64,000 nucleotides of DNA from Pseudomonas anguilliseptica (lineage in GTDB: Bacteria; Pseudomonadota; Gammaproteobacteria; Pseudomonadales; Pseudomonadaceae): contig NZ_JAEIOI010000002.1 in assembly GCF_021375795.1 (NCBI RefSeq), positions 248,001-312,000 on the forward strand, written 5' to 3'. Below the pieces are notes generated by a model. That model was not told the DNA's origin, ran no database searches, and saw nothing but the letters and a program-made list of their open reading frames with translations. The stretch's first letter is position 1. Each line of letters opens with the position of its first letter. Position numbers and translations under genes: made by a program. Below are positions 52,882 to 62,569 of the stretch, piece after piece.

Positions 52882-53616
52882 ATGCCGATCAGCGACTACT
52901 ACCTGCCTCATTTGCTTGCCGTCCTCTGGTTCGTGATCTGCTGGGTCGGTTACACCCGCTACGCCCAGGTCAAAGGCCGCACGACACCTTGCCTGGCCAG
53001 CGTGCTGCATCTGTATCGCGAGGACTGGATGCGGCGCATGCTGTTGCGTGACAACCGCATCGCCGATGCCAATGTGATCGGCAACCTGGAGCGCAATGCT
53101 TCGTTCTTTGCCTCCAGTACCCTGATCATCCTCGCCGGTATCCTTACGGTACTTGGCGCTTCTGATCGAGCCGTGTCACTGCTGGCCGATCTGCCTTTTG
53201 TCCAAGCGGCCAGTCGCGGGCTGTCTGAGGTCAAGTTGCTGAGCCTGGGGGTGGTGTTTGTCTACGCCTTCTTTACCTTCAGCTGGTGCATGCGCCAGTA
53301 CAACTTTGCCGCCGTGCTGGTAGGCTCAGCACCGATGATTGGTGAACGGCATGTTACCGAGCAGGAGCGCAAGGCTTTTGCCGAGCGCACTGCGCGGGTC
53401 ATCTCAATGGCCGCTCACCAGTTCAACCAAGGCTTGCGGGCCTATTACTTTGGCATGGCGACCCTGGCCTGGTTTATCAACCCCTGGTTCTTCATGCTGG
53501 TGACCGCTGGCGTGGTTCTGGTGCTGTATCACCGCGAGTTTCACTCAGATGTGCTGGAAGTCATGGTCTATACCCAGACACCGGCATTTGATCCGCCCAA
53601 GGAGAAAAGCGAATGA
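52882..53616 (+). CDS. DUF599 family membrane protein
   Basis: 244 residues. N-terminal helix PHLLAVLWFVICWVGYTRYA, a soluble loop WMRRMLLRDNRIADANVIGNLERNASFFASS typical of DUF599, then membrane segments near 75-90, 115-135 and 195-220. The loop's RDNRI...NLERNASFFAS stretch is the family hallmark. Function is unknown. The stop overlaps the MAPEG gene start by 4 bp (ATGA), so the two are coupled. Confidence 0.87.
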   Translation: MPISDYYLPHLLAVLWFVICWVGYTRYAQVKGRTTPCLASVLHLYREDWMRRMLLRDNRIADANVIGNLERNASFFASSTLIILAGILTVLGASDRAVSLLADLPFVQAASRGLSEVKLLSLGVVFVYAFFTFSWCMRQYNFAAVLVGSAPMIGERHVTEQERKAFAERTARVISMAAHQFNQGLRAYYFGMATLAWFINPWFFMLVTAGVVLVLYHREFHSDVLEVMVYTQTPAFDPPKEKSE

Positions 53617-54005
53617 GTCTGCCGTTCTGGTGCATCTTTATCAGTGCCATCCTGATCTTTGTCGCCAAGGCCCCGGTGGCCAGGGCCATGGCGAAGGAGG
53701 GTGGTGGTCGCTACGACAATCACCATCCGCGCGCCCAGCAGGCACGCTTGAGTGGTTTCGGCGCGCGCGCCCTGGCGGCGCATATGAACAGTTTTGAGGC
53801 CTTCCCGCTATTTGCCGTGGGTGTGCTGATGGCCCATGTGACCAACAATCACGGTGTGCTGGTTGACGTGCTGGCGGTGACCTTCGTGGTGGCGCGGGTG
53901 CTGTACCTGGTTTTCTACTGGGCCGACCTGCACTGGCAGCGCAGTCTGGTCTGGGTAGTTGGGTTGTTGTGCAGCCTGCTGCTGATGCTGACCCCGGTAC
54001 TTTGA
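53613..54005 (+). CDS. MAPEG family membrane protein
   Basis: 130 residues with four membrane helices, the family size. Key stretch RARLSGFGARALAAHMNSFEAFPLFAVGVLMAH (near residues 42-75 here reads QQARLSGFG...) includes the glutathione-type binding region of membrane-associated eicosanoid/glutathione proteins. Bacterial MAPEG proteins may be glutathione transferases, but this is not shown. It overlaps the DUF599 gene by 4 bp. Confidence 0.88.
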   Translation: MSLPFWCIFISAILIFVAKAPVARAMAKEGGGRYDNHHPRAQQARLSGFGARALAAHMNSFEAFPLFAVGVLMAHVTNNHGVLVDVLAVTFVVARVLYLVFYWADLHWQRSLVWVVGLLCSLLLMLTPVL

Positions 54006-54017
54006 GTACGCGTACAA

Positions 54018-54051
54018 ACAAACAGGCCCGCATTATGCGGGCCTGTTTGCT
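54018..54051. terminator. Bidirectional terminator between MAPEG and lipoprotein genes
   Basis: Stem aaacaggcccgca / tgcgggcctgttt with a 2-4 base loop; T-rich sequence on both sides suits the two convergent genes. Confidence 0.85.
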
Positions 54052-54065
54052 TTCGGTTGAACGGC

Positions 54066-54356
54066 TTATTGGCCTTCAACGGCGTCCTTGATTTCATCGC
54101 CGGCATCTTTGATGACGTCAGCGGCATCATCGGCAGCGTCTTCGATCTTCTCGCCAGTGGTCGGCTCGTTGCCGGTCGCTTCATCGACTTTCTGCTCAAT
54201 GGCTTCGCCGGTCTTCTCAACGGCATCACCCATGGATTCGATGGCTTCAGATGCGGACTCCTTGGCTGACTCTACTTTGTCTTCCGGGGTTTTCTCGCAA
54301 GCTGCCAGGCCGAGCATGGCGGCGAGAAGCAGGGCATAGGTGAATGGCTTTTGCAC
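54066..54356 (-). CDS. Small lipoprotein with acidic amphipathic repeats
   Basis: 96 residues from a GTG start at 54356 (reads MQKPFTYALLLAAMLGLAAC) with AAGGAGT upstream. The signal peptide ends at a lipobox LAAC (Cys20), so the protein should be lipid-anchored. The mature part is highly acidic, Ala-, Glu- and Asp-rich, with repeated helical units (VESAKESASEAIESM, GDAVEKTGEAIEQKVDEA, EKIEDAADDAADVIKDAGDE), resembling coiled or LEA/apolipoprotein-like helices. A longer frame to 54509 is rejected. Function unknown. Confidence 0.82.
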   Translation of the reverse strand: MQKPFTYALLLAAMLGLAACEKTPEDKVESAKESASEAIESMGDAVEKTGEAIEQKVDEATGNEPTTGEKIEDAADDAADVIKDAGDEIKDAVEGQ

Positions 54357-54545
54357 GGTAGATACTCCTTGTATGTGATGATCGATGCCTGGTTCCCCAG
54401 GCATGGTCATTAAACAGCGTGATTTCGCCGAAGTTCCCTGACATTTGTCTGGCAGAACCGCCAATTGCCACCTCGTCGAGGTGTAGCAGTGGCCGCCAAG
54501 GGGTATCATGCACGCCCTTTGTATAGTTGTAGCGGGACTGAAATC

Positions 54546-55010
54546 ATGAGCAATTCCCCCATTCTTGAGCGGGCGCAGCGTTTTTTATCGGTGCTGCGTC
54601 ATTGCCAGGTGCTCGGCATGGGCGTACACAGCGCAGCCCCAGAGGGGCTGATCCTGCGTTTGCCCTACAGCCCGCAAATTGTTGGCAACCCGGACACTGG
54701 GGTCATTCATGGCGGGGCAATTACCACGCTGATGGACACCACCTGCGGCATTTCAACCGTGTGCGTGCTGCCGGAGTTTGAGATCTGCCCGACCCTGGAC
54801 CTGCGCATCGATTACATGCGCCCGGCTGAGCCGAACAAGGATGTATTCGGTTTTGCCGAGTGCTACCGGGTGACCGAGAACATCATCTTCACCCGTGGCT
54901 ATGCCTATCAGGACAACCCCGACGAGCCGATTGCCCATGTGGTGGGGGCTTTTATGCGCATGGGTAAACCAGCCGATCTGCAACGTACTGCCAAGGGGGC
55001 TGGCCAATGA
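54546..55010 (+). CDS. Hotdog-fold thioesterase (PaaI family), first of a tandem pair
   Basis: 154 residues. Motif VIHGGAITTLMDTTCGIS is the hotdog thioesterase segment, with HGG and the catalytic Asp in the long helix; ICPTLDLRIDYMRPAEPNKDVFGFAECYRV supplies the sheet. Such enzymes hydrolyse acyl- or aryl-CoA; substrate unknown. Start 54546 (MSNSPILERAQRFLSV). The stop overlaps the second thioesterase gene by 4 bp (ATGA). Confidence 0.9.
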   Translation: MSNSPILERAQRFLSVLRHCQVLGMGVHSAAPEGLILRLPYSPQIVGNPDTGVIHGGAITTLMDTTCGISTVCVLPEFEICPTLDLRIDYMRPAEPNKDVFGFAECYRVTENIIFTRGYAYQDNPDEPIAHVVGAFMRMGKPADLQRTAKGAGQ

Positions 55011-55453
55011 GCACGCTGAACCTCAACCAGCTGGTGCGTGAAGCCCACGAGCAGAACAACTACGACAAGCTGATCAGCCTGATTCCCTATGCCAAGCTGC
55101 TGGGTATCGAGTGCTTGCGTCTGGGCGATGACATGGTGTTTCGTCTGCCAGCCAATCAGGACTGCATTGGCAACCCGACCTTGCCAGCGCTGCACGGCGG
55201 GGTGATTGCCGGGTTTATGGAACACTCGGCGATGCTTCACCTGTTGATGTTCATGGGTATTCCACATTTGCCGAAAATCATCGACTTCTCGATAGATTAC
55301 CTGCGCGCTGGCCATTATCGTGACACCTTCGTGCAGTGCCAGGTCTGGCGGCAGGGGCGCCGTGTGGCCAACGTGGCCATCACCGCCTGGCAAACCAACC
55401 AGACCGAGCCGATTGCCACGGCGCGGGCGCACTTCAAGGTGGATGAACCCTGA
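55007..55453 (+). CDS. Hotdog-fold thioesterase (PaaI family), second of a tandem pair
   Basis: 148 residues. LPALHGGVIAGFMEHSAMLHLL aligns with the hotdog helix but has Glu (FMEHS) where the first copy has Asp. IIDFSIDYLRAGHYRDTFVQCQVWRQGRRVANV matches the sheet. The pair may be a heteromer or two esterases with different substrates. It is coupled to the first gene by a 4-bp overlap; the next gene starts 44 bp downstream. Confidence 0.88.
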   Translation: MSTLNLNQLVREAHEQNNYDKLISLIPYAKLLGIECLRLGDDMVFRLPANQDCIGNPTLPALHGGVIAGFMEHSAMLHLLMFMGIPHLPKIIDFSIDYLRAGHYRDTFVQCQVWRQGRRVANVAITAWQTNQTEPIATARAHFKVDEP

Positions 55454-55497
55454 GTGCGGCACTGACCTCTCGCTGAACCCCTATTAAGGAATACTGA

Positions 55498-56763
55498 ATG
55501 GATGCGCTGCTGATTCTGGGTGGCTTGCTGCTGATCCTCGCCGGGCTGGTCTGGCTGGTGATGCGCGCTTTTGCCACCAGCCTGTTGTGGGGCTGGGCCA
55601 GTTTTCTGCCGCCGTTCACCCTGCTGTATGTCTTGCGTCATTGGCGCTCGGCGCGTCCTGCCTTGGCGTTGTCGGGGTTGGGGATCATCCCGCTGGTGGT
55701 CGGTCTGACCCTGCTGGCCAGCCATGATGCGCAGCGTTTGGAGGCCATCCTCAGTCTGCAATGGCTCAAGTCGCAAACGCCGGCACCGGCGGAACTGGCC
55801 ATCAATCTACGTGGTGAGTTACATGGCCGGCCCTTCGTGCCGCAACAGGCCGAGCTGATCGACGGCGTATTGAGTCTGCGCGAAGGGCAGGATTTCTTTG
55901 CCCAGAGTGAGTTGATAATTCGTCTGCCCAAGGCTGAAAAAGGCCCTGTGCGTGTCGATGTGCTACCGGCTGATGAAGGCATTCTGCCGGAGGTGGAAAT
56001 CAGCTGGTTGTTGCCCGAGCAGGAGTTGCCCGAAGCGCGGCGCCTGAGCCGGGGGTACACCCTGCATCTGGATTTGCAGCCGTTGGCTCCGAACAAACTG
56101 GTGGGCGATTTCCATCTGGTGCTGCCTCCGCAGTTCAAGACCACCCTCAGCGGCAAGCTGGAGTTATTCAGCAACGGCTTGCGCTACCGCGATGGCAAAA
56201 TTGACCGGCAGTTTGACTCAAGCGACACCCTTGCCCATGTGGTCGAGGACTACCTGGAGCGCCGCTTTGCCACACGTCAGGTGCAGCTGCAGCCCTTGGG
56301 TGCGTTGAGCTTTCCGCAGCAGCGTTTTGAGTTGAGCGTGCAGGCGCGAATAAATGGTGAGTCGCAGCAACTGCCGCTCACGCTGCAAAAACGCGATAAG
56401 CGTGGCTGGCAGGTGGCCGGTGACAACTTCCCACCCTTGGCCAGCAACGAAGTACTTGCAGCCAAGCCAGCGGCAGTGAGCGAAGCGGTCAGTGCAGTGG
56501 CAGCATCTGTCCCTGAGCGGGTCAGCCGGCCTCTGGATCGCCGTGTGCGCTTCAGTCTGGAAGGCTTGCTGCGCAGTCCCAACCGCTATCAGGATCTCAG
56601 CATGCGTGCCGTCACCAAACGCGGCAACACCGCCGAAGGACGCTTCCAGGGAATCGACCAACAGGGGCGGATCATCCTGCGCCAGCGCATGAGCGCTCAG
56701 GGCGAAGTGACCTATACCTTGCAGCCGGAAGAAATCACCCGCATCGAGTTACTCGAACCTTAG
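55498..56763 (+). CDS. Uncharacterised membrane protein with possible small beta-barrel C-terminus
   Basis: 421 residues. Three N-terminal hydrophobic segments (about 4-26, 28-45 and 52-73), then a long soluble region rich in beta strands. The last 70 residues (VRFSLEGLLRSPNRYQDLSM, then RGNTAEGRFQGIDQQGRIIL and VTYTLQPEEITRIELL) have the spacing of an Sm/LSm-like or SH3-like small barrel. Such proteins are sometimes labelled MFS transporters, but three segments do not fit that. Its position upstream of htpG appears conserved in Pseudomonas from memory. Function unknown. Confidence 0.75.
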   Translation: MDALLILGGLLLILAGLVWLVMRAFATSLLWGWASFLPPFTLLYVLRHWRSARPALALSGLGIIPLVVGLTLLASHDAQRLEAILSLQWLKSQTPAPAELAINLRGELHGRPFVPQQAELIDGVLSLREGQDFFAQSELIIRLPKAEKGPVRVDVLPADEGILPEVEISWLLPEQELPEARRLSRGYTLHLDLQPLAPNKLVGDFHLVLPPQFKTTLSGKLELFSNGLRYRDGKIDRQFDSSDTLAHVVEDYLERRFATRQVQLQPLGALSFPQQRFELSVQARINGESQQLPLTLQKRDKRGWQVAGDNFPPLASNEVLAAKPAAVSEAVSAVAASVPERVSRPLDRRVRFSLEGLLRSPNRYQDLSMRAVTKRGNTAEGRFQGIDQQGRIILRQRMSAQGEVTYTLQPEEITRIELLEP

Positions 56764-56765
56764 GC

Positions 56766-56793
56766 CTTGAAATTCCACACGTTGCCCCCACCT
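56766..56793 (+). promoter_or_regulatory. Sigma32-like heat-shock promoter of htpG
   Basis: CTTGAAA (56766-56772), a 13-bp spacer, then CCCCACCT (56786-56793) is close to the sigma32 pattern CTTGAAA-N13-CCCCATNT. The htpG ATG is about 52 bp downstream. Confidence 0.75.
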
Positions 56794-56844
56794 GTATGAC
56801 ATCCGCCGCGCTGCGGCTTCGTCAACAAAGTGGAGTTAGAGAGC

Positions 56845-58749
56845 ATGAGTGTGGAAACTCAAAAAGAAACCCTGGGCTTCCAGACCGAGGTGAAGCAACT
56901 GCTTCACCTGATGATCCATTCGCTGTATTCGAATAAGGAAATCTTCCTTCGCGAGCTGATTTCCAACGCCTCCGATGCCAGCGACAAGCTGCGTTTCGAA
57001 GCGCTGGCCAAGCCCGAGCTGCTGGAAGGCGGTGCGGAGCTGAAGATTCGCGTCAGCTTCGACAAGGACGCCAAGACCGTCACCCTCGAAGACAATGGCA
57101 TCGGCATGAGCCGTGAAGACGCCATTACCCACCTGGGCACCATCGCCAAATCAGGCACTGCCGATTTCATGAAGCACCTGACCGGTGACCAGAAGAAAGA
57201 CTCGCACCTGATCGGCCAGTTCGGTGTGGGCTTCTACTCGGCTTTTATCGTCGCCGACAAGGTTGATGTGTACAGTCGCCGCGCCGGTAGCCCGGCCAGC
57301 GAAGGCGTGCACTGGTCGAGCAAAGGCGAGGGCGAGTTCGAAGTTGCCACCGTTGAAAAAGCCGAGCGCGGCACGCGTATCGTCCTGCACCTGAAAGCCG
57401 GCGAAGACGAGTTCGCCGATGGCTGGCGTCTGCGCAATATCATCAAGAAATACTCCGACCACATTGCTTTGCCGATCGAATTGCCGAAAGAGTTCCATGG
57501 CGAAGAGAAGGACAAGCCCGCTGAAGTCGAGTGGGAAACCGTCAACCGTGCCAGCGCCCTGTGGACTCGTCCGCGTACCGAGATCAAGGACGAGGAATAC
57601 CAGGAGTTCTACAAGCACATCGGTCACGATTTCGAGAACCCGCTGAGCTGGAGCCACAACAAGGTCGAAGGCAAGCTGGAATACACCTCGCTGCTGTACA
57701 CACCGGCCCGTGCGCCGTTCGATCTGTATCAGCGTGAAGCGCCGCGTGGCCTGAAGCTTTATGTGCAGCGCGTATTCGTCATGGATCAGGCCGAGTCGTT
57801 CCTGCCGCTGTACCTGCGCTTTATCAAAGGCGTGGTCGACTCCAACGACCTGTCGCTGAACGTCTCCCGCGAGATCCTGCAGAAAGACCCGATCATCGAC
57901 TCGATGAAGTCGGCGCTGACCAAGCGCGTGCTGGATATGCTGGAAAAGCTGGCGAAGAACGAGCCCGAGCACTACAAGAGCTTCTGGAAAAACTTTGGCC
58001 AGGTGCTCAAGGAAGGCCCGGCCGAAGACTTCGCCAACAAGGAGAAGATCGCCAGTCTGCTGCGCTTTGCCTCCACCCGCACTGAAGATGGCGAGCAGAG
58101 CGTCGGCCTAGGCGAGTACATCGCGCGTATGGCCGAAGGTCAGGACAAGGTCTACTACCTGACTGGCGAATCCTACGCCCAAGTTAAGAACAGCCCGCAT
58201 CTGGAAGTGTTCCGCAAGAAAGGCATCGAGGTACTGCTGCTCACCGACCGTATCGATGAGTGGCTGATGAGCTACCTGACCGAGTTCGACGGCAAGCACT
58301 TTGTCGACGTCGCTCGTGGCGATCTGGACCTCGGCAAGCTGGATTCGGAAGAAGACAAGAAGGCCCAGGAAGAAGTCGCCAAGGCCAAAGAAGGCCTGGT
58401 CGAGCGCCTGAAAACCGCGCTGGGTGAGCAGGTTGCCGAGGTGCGCGTTTCGCATCGCCTGACCGACTCGCCGGCGATCCTGGCCATTGGTGAGCAGGAT
58501 CTGGGGCTGCAGATGCGCCAGATCCTCGAAGCCAGCGGACAGAAGGTGCCGGACTCCAAGCCGATCTTCGAATTCAACCCGAGCCACCCACTGATCGAGA
58601 AGCTCGATGGCGAGGCCGACGAAGACCGTTTCGCCGACCTCAGCCATATCCTCTTCGACCAAGCTGCCTTGGCCGCCGGGGATAACCTGAAAGATCCGGC
58701 TGCTTATGTGCAGCGGCTGAACAAGCTGCTGGTCGAACTATCCGCCTGA
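56845..58749 (+). CDS. htpG: Molecular chaperone HtpG (Hsp90)
   Basis: 634 residues, full length. ATP-dependent chaperone of the cytoplasm. The N-terminal ATP pocket has [28 protein letters not shown] and [11 protein letters not shown]; the middle domain carries [14 protein letters not shown]; the C-terminal dimerisation part ends in the roughly 100 residues after 530. A sigma32-like promoter sits 52 bp upstream and a terminator after the stop, so it appears monocistronic. Start 56845 ([19 protein letters not shown]) follows gtggag. Confidence 0.97.
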   Translation: MSVETQKETLGFQTEVKQLLHLMIHSLYSNKEIFLRELISNASDASDKLRFEALAKPELLEGGAELKIRVSFDKDAKTVTLEDNGIGMSREDAITHLGTIAKSGTADFMKHLTGDQKKDSHLIGQFGVGFYSAFIVADKVDVYSRRAGSPASEGVHWSSKGEGEFEVATVEKAERGTRIVLHLKAGEDEFADGWRLRNIIKKYSDHIALPIELPKEFHGEEKDKPAEVEWETVNRASALWTRPRTEIKDEEYQEFYKHIGHDFENPLSWSHNKVEGKLEYTSLLYTPARAPFDLYQREAPRGLKLYVQRVFVMDQAESFLPLYLRFIKGVVDSNDLSLNVSREILQKDPIIDSMKSALTKRVLDMLEKLAKNEPEHYKSFWKNFGQVLKEGPAEDFANKEKIASLLRFASTRTEDGEQSVGLGEYIARMAEGQDKVYYLTGESYAQVKNSPHLEVFRKKGIEVLLLTDRIDEWLMSYLTEFDGKHFVDVARGDLDLGKLDSEEDKKAQEEVAKAKEGLVERLKTALGEQVAEVRVSHRLTDSPAILAIGEQDLGLQMRQILEASGQKVPDSKPIFEFNPSHPLIEKLDGEADEDRFADLSHILFDQAALAAGDNLKDPAAYVQRLNKLLVELSA

Positions 58750-58762
58750 TCGCTGTAAACCC

Positions 58763-58792
58763 AAAAAAGCCCGCCATTGGCGGGCTTTTTTG
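58763..58792 (+). terminator. Rho-independent terminator after htpG
   Basis: A stem (aagcccgcc / ggcgggctt) with a short loop, an A-run before and a tttttt run after. Confidence 0.92.
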
Positions 58793-58885
58793 TCGGTGTT
58801 TGATTGACAGGCCGGGCAGGCTCGTTTGTCATGCTGTCATTGCGCCACTGGTGCGCATGCACAACCGATGTAGTCTTGGGGTGGT

Positions 58886-61800
58886 ATGCAGTTTCTTGAT
58901 CAGTTGTTTATCGTCAGTGCTGACCCCAGCGTGCTGGTACTCAGCAGTTACGACCCGTTGCTGGTGCTGATGTCGCTGTGCATTGCGGTGTTCACCTCAG
59001 GCATGGCCTTGCAGCTGGCCGGTGTGGCCCGCGACAGTGAAGCCGCCTGGTGGCGGCAGATCACCATCCTCACTGGCTCGCTGGCCCTGGGGGCGGGGGT
59101 CTGGTCCATGCACTTTATCGGCATGCTGGCCTTTCAGTTATGTGCCGAAGTGCGTTTTGATCTGGATGTGACGTTACTGTCCATGCTGCCGAGCCTGGCA
59201 GCGTCCTGGGTCGCGCTAAGTGTGCTGGCCCGCCGCAATCTGAGCCTATTCCAGTTGTGCATCGGCGGTTTGCTGGTGGGGGCCGGTATCGGCGCGATGC
59301 ACTACAGCGGTATGGCCGCGATGCAGATGGCACCGCTGCTGCGCTATGACCCCTGGATGTTCGGTGAATCGATTCTGGTGGCCGTTGGCCTGGCCATTCT
59401 CGCCCTGTGGGTACGCTTCGGTCTGGAAGGCCGCCTGCCGGCGCTGTGGGCCTTGCTGCTCAGCGCCCTGGTGATGGGCCTGGCAATCAGTGGCATGCAC
59501 TACACCGGTATGAAGGCAGCACGTTTTGTCGGGATGGCCGAGTCCGATCATCCGATAGCCGTGGTGGACAGCCTCTACCTGGGCGCCGCGATCTCATTGA
59601 TCACCGTGGCTTTGACGGTTTTCGTGGTGGCGGCCAATGCGCTGTTGCGCTACCGCCGCATAAGCCTGCAACTGCAAGCCAGCGAACAGCATCTACGTTC
59701 GATCTTCGATACCGCCCTTGATTCGATCCTGACCATTGACCACACCGGCACCATCCGTTCGGCCAATCGGGCGGCTGCCCGACTGCTGGGGTGGCAGCCG
59801 CATGAACTGGTCGGGATGCCGATGCGACGCTTGTTCAGCGAGCAGGATGGCAACACCTACGAGGTGTACCTGCGCAGCTACCTGAACAGTGGCGAGGTCA
59901 TGTTGTCAGGGGCTGAACAAGAGTTGCACTGCATTGCCCGCGATGGTCAGAAAAAGCCGGTGCGCCTCAGTGTCGGGGTGACCCGTGCCGGCAATCACCC
60001 GCTATTTGTGGTGTTCGCCAACGACATCAGCGAACGCATCCATATGGAGCAGGCGCTGCGTGAGAGCGAGCAGCAATACCGCTCGCTGATCAGCAATATC
60101 CCCGGTGTGTCCTTCCGCTGCCTGCTCGATAGCGATTGGACCATGCTGTTTATCAGTGATGCGGTGCAGCCGCTGACCGGCTGGAGTGCCGATGACTTCA
60201 TCAGCCAGCGCCAGTCGATTGCCGCGCTCTACCACCCGGATGATCTGCAACCCGTTGCCGAACAGGTGCAGGCTGCCATTGATCAGCGGCGCAATTACAC
60301 CGTCGAATACCGCCTGTTTGACCGCGATGGCAAGGAACACTGGATCTGGGAAAGCGGCAGTGCGGTGTGTGATGAGCAGGACATTCCGCGCTGGATTGAT
60401 GGCGTGCTGCTCGACCAGACCGAAACCAAACTGCGCAACGCCGAGTACGAAGGCAAGGTCAATGCCATCAGCAAGGCCATGGCACTGGTTGAGTTTGACC
60501 TGCAAGGCCATGTGCTGGCGATCAACGACAATGCGCTGGATCTGTTCGGTTATCAGCGCGCCGATATGATTGGCCAGCACCACAGCATGTTCTGTGACCC
60601 TTTGTATGTCGACAGCGAGGATTACCGGCAATTCTGGGTCGATCTGGCCAAAGGTCTGTTCTCGGCAGGCGAGTACCGGCGTATTGGTAACGGCGGCCGT
60701 GAGGTGTGGATTCAGGCGACCTATAACCCGATTCTCAATACCGACGGCAAGCCTTTCAAGGTGGTCAAGCTGGCCACCGACCTCACCCCGCGTCGCTTGA
60801 TGGAGCAGGAAACCCGCGCCGCGCGTGACCGTGCTGAGGCCGCAGCGGCAGCGCGCAGCAGCTTCCTGGCCAATATGAGCCATGAGATCCGCACGCCGAT
60901 GAACGCCATCATCGGCTTTACCGAATTGCTGATCGGCACGCCACTGGCCGATGATCAACGCCGTCATCTGCAGACCGTGCAGCAGGCCTCGCGCTCGTTA
61001 CTCGGCTTGCTCAACGACATTCTTGATACCGCCAAGCTCGACCGGGGTGCGATTGAGCTGGAAGATCTGGATTTTTCCTTGCGCGAGCTGTGTGAGCAGG
61101 TCTGCGCAACCCAGCGCCTGAGTGCAGAGAGCAAGGGCCTGGCGTTACAGCTGGAGTACCCGGCGCAGTTGCTGGAGTTCTATCGGGGCGATGCTTTGCG
61201 CCTGCAACAGGTGCTGACCAACCTACTGGGCAATGCGGTGAAATTCACCAGTGAAGGGCGAGTGTGCTTGCACGTGCAGGGTGAACCCGGCGCGATCCGC
61301 TTGATCGTCGAAGACAGCGGCATCGGCATTGCGGCTGACCGCCTTGAGAAGATTTTCGAGCCCTTTGCCCAAGCCGATGCGTCGATGAGTCGGCGGTTTG
61401 GAGGTACAGGCTTGGGCACCACCATCTCGCGCCAGCTGGTCGAGTTGATGGGCGGCCGTTTGCGGGTGGAAAGCATACTGGGTGAGGGCAGTCGTTTTAT
61501 CGTCGAGTTGCCCCTGCGTGCGGGGCAACGGCTGGCTCCACAGGTGCGTCAGTCGCTGCCACAACTGGCGACATTGCACATTCTCGCCGCTGACGATGTG
61601 CCGCAAAACCTGGAGTTGTTGCAGCTCAATCTGCAGCGCCTGGGGCATCGGGTCACTTGCGTGGCGGATGGGCAGGCCGCAGTAGAAGCTTTTGCTAATG
61701 GCAGCTTTGACCTGATTCTGATGGATGTGCAGATGCCCCTGGTCGACGGTCTGGAAGCCTCTCGGCGTATCCGTGCGCTGGAGACCGCCGGACAGCGTGC

Positions 61801-62569
61801 CGGTGTGCCAATCATTGCCCTGACCGCCAGCGTGTTGGACCAGGACCGTCAGGCGGCGTTGGATGCTGGGATGAACGGCTTTGCCTCGAAACCCCTGGAC
61901 CTTGCCGCTTTGCTCGCTGAAATAGCTCGGCTGCTCGGCGTGGCTGAGGACGCGTCGCCGGCCGAAAGCGAGGCCGCAGCCACGGACGGACTGTTCGACT
62001 GGCAGCGTGGGGCCAGCCTGTGGGGCGGGCCGGTACAGATGAGTCAGGCGATCCAGCGTTTCCTTGCTGAGCAGAATGCGCTGGTCGAACACCTCAACAG
62101 CATGCTGGATAAGAATGATTGGGACACCGGGCGCAGCCTGGCGCACCGTTTCCGGGGAGCAGCGGCCAACCTGGCGCTGACTCATCTGGCGGGCCTGGGC
62201 CTGGCTATCGAGCAGGCGTTCAACCAGCGTGAAGGCTTGCACCTGCGGAGCCTGTTGGCGGAATTGGCGCGGGCACTGACCGCAGTGACCGAAGCCTTGC
62301 CACAAGTGCCTGAAGCCAGTACGCCGGCCCAGGCGCTGGACCGTGAGCAGCTGCGTGCTACCTTGCTGCGCCTGCAAGAGGCGGTCAGTCGTGGCGGCCT
62401 GGATGATCAGGCTCTCGACTGCCTGACGCGCGGCTTGCAGAGCGCGCCGCACAAAGCCGCTTTGGCGCAGATCCGCCTGGCGCTGGATGATTTCGACTTT
62501 GACTTGGCGCAGCAATCGCTGAACGAGTTGCTGAGCCAGTTGCACGACGAGGAACCGCAGACACCATGA
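58886..62569 (+). CDS. MHYT / triple PAS hybrid sensor kinase with REC and Hpt domains
   Basis: 1227 residues. An N-terminal seven-helix MHYT sensor (about 15-245) shows three copies of the motif: MHFIGM, MHYSGM and MHYTGM. Three PAS domains follow (about 265-380, 395-515, 520-640), then HisKA FLANMSHEIRTPMNAI, an ATPase domain ending in GGTGLGTTI, a REC domain with LILMDVQMP, and a C-terminal Hpt whose His lies in SLAHRFRGAAANL. The MHYT domain may sense oxygen, CO or NO through a metal. It overlaps the HD-GYP regulator by 4 bp and is its probable partner. Confidence 0.9.
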   Translation: MQFLDQLFIVSADPSVLVLSSYDPLLVLMSLCIAVFTSGMALQLAGVARDSEAAWWRQITILTGSLALGAGVWSMHFIGMLAFQLCAEVRFDLDVTLLSMLPSLAASWVALSVLARRNLSLFQLCIGGLLVGAGIGAMHYSGMAAMQMAPLLRYDPWMFGESILVAVGLAILALWVRFGLEGRLPALWALLLSALVMGLAISGMHYTGMKAARFVGMAESDHPIAVVDSLYLGAAISLITVALTVFVVAANALLRYRRISLQLQASEQHLRSIFDTALDSILTIDHTGTIRSANRAAARLLGWQPHELVGMPMRRLFSEQDGNTYEVYLRSYLNSGEVMLSGAEQELHCIARDGQKKPVRLSVGVTRAGNHPLFVVFANDISERIHMEQALRESEQQYRSLISNIPGVSFRCLLDSDWTMLFISDAVQPLTGWSADDFISQRQSIAALYHPDDLQPVAEQVQAAIDQRRNYTVEYRLFDRDGKEHWIWESGSAVCDEQDIPRWIDGVLLDQTETKLRNAEYEGKVNAISKAMALVEFDLQGHVLAINDNALDLFGYQRADMIGQHHSMFCDPLYVDSEDYRQFWVDLAKGLFSAGEYRRIGNGGREVWIQATYNPILNTDGKPFKVVKLATDLTPRRLMEQETRAARDRAEAAAAARSSFLANMSHEIRTPMNAIIGFTELLIGTPLADDQRRHLQTVQQASRSLLGLLNDILDTAKLDRGAIELEDLDFSLRELCEQVCATQRLSAESKGLALQLEYPAQLLEFYRGDALRLQQVLTNLLGNAVKFTSEGRVCLHVQGEPGAIRLIVEDSGIGIAADRLEKIFEPFAQADASMSRRFGGTGLGTTISRQLVELMGGRLRVESILGEGSRFIVELPLRAGQRLAPQVRQSLPQLATLHILAADDVPQNLELLQLNLQRLGHRVTCVADGQAAVEAFANGSFDLILMDVQMPLVDGLEASRRIRALETAGQRAGVPIIALTASVLDQDRQAALDAGMNGFASKPLDLAALLAEIARLLGVAEDASPAESEAAATDGLFDWQRGASLWGGPVQMSQAIQRFLAEQNALVEHLNSMLDKNDWDTGRSLAHRFRGAAANLALTHLAGLGLAIEQAFNQREGLHLRSLLAELARALTAVTEALPQVPEASTPAQALDREQLRATLLRLQEAVSRGGLDDQALDCLTRGLQSAPHKAALAQIRLALDDFDFDLAQQSLNELLSQLHDEEPQTP

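Noticed and set aside
61223..62545. 440-codon minus-strand frame opposite the hybrid kinase
   Set aside because: Antisense shadow of ATPase, REC and Hpt domains.
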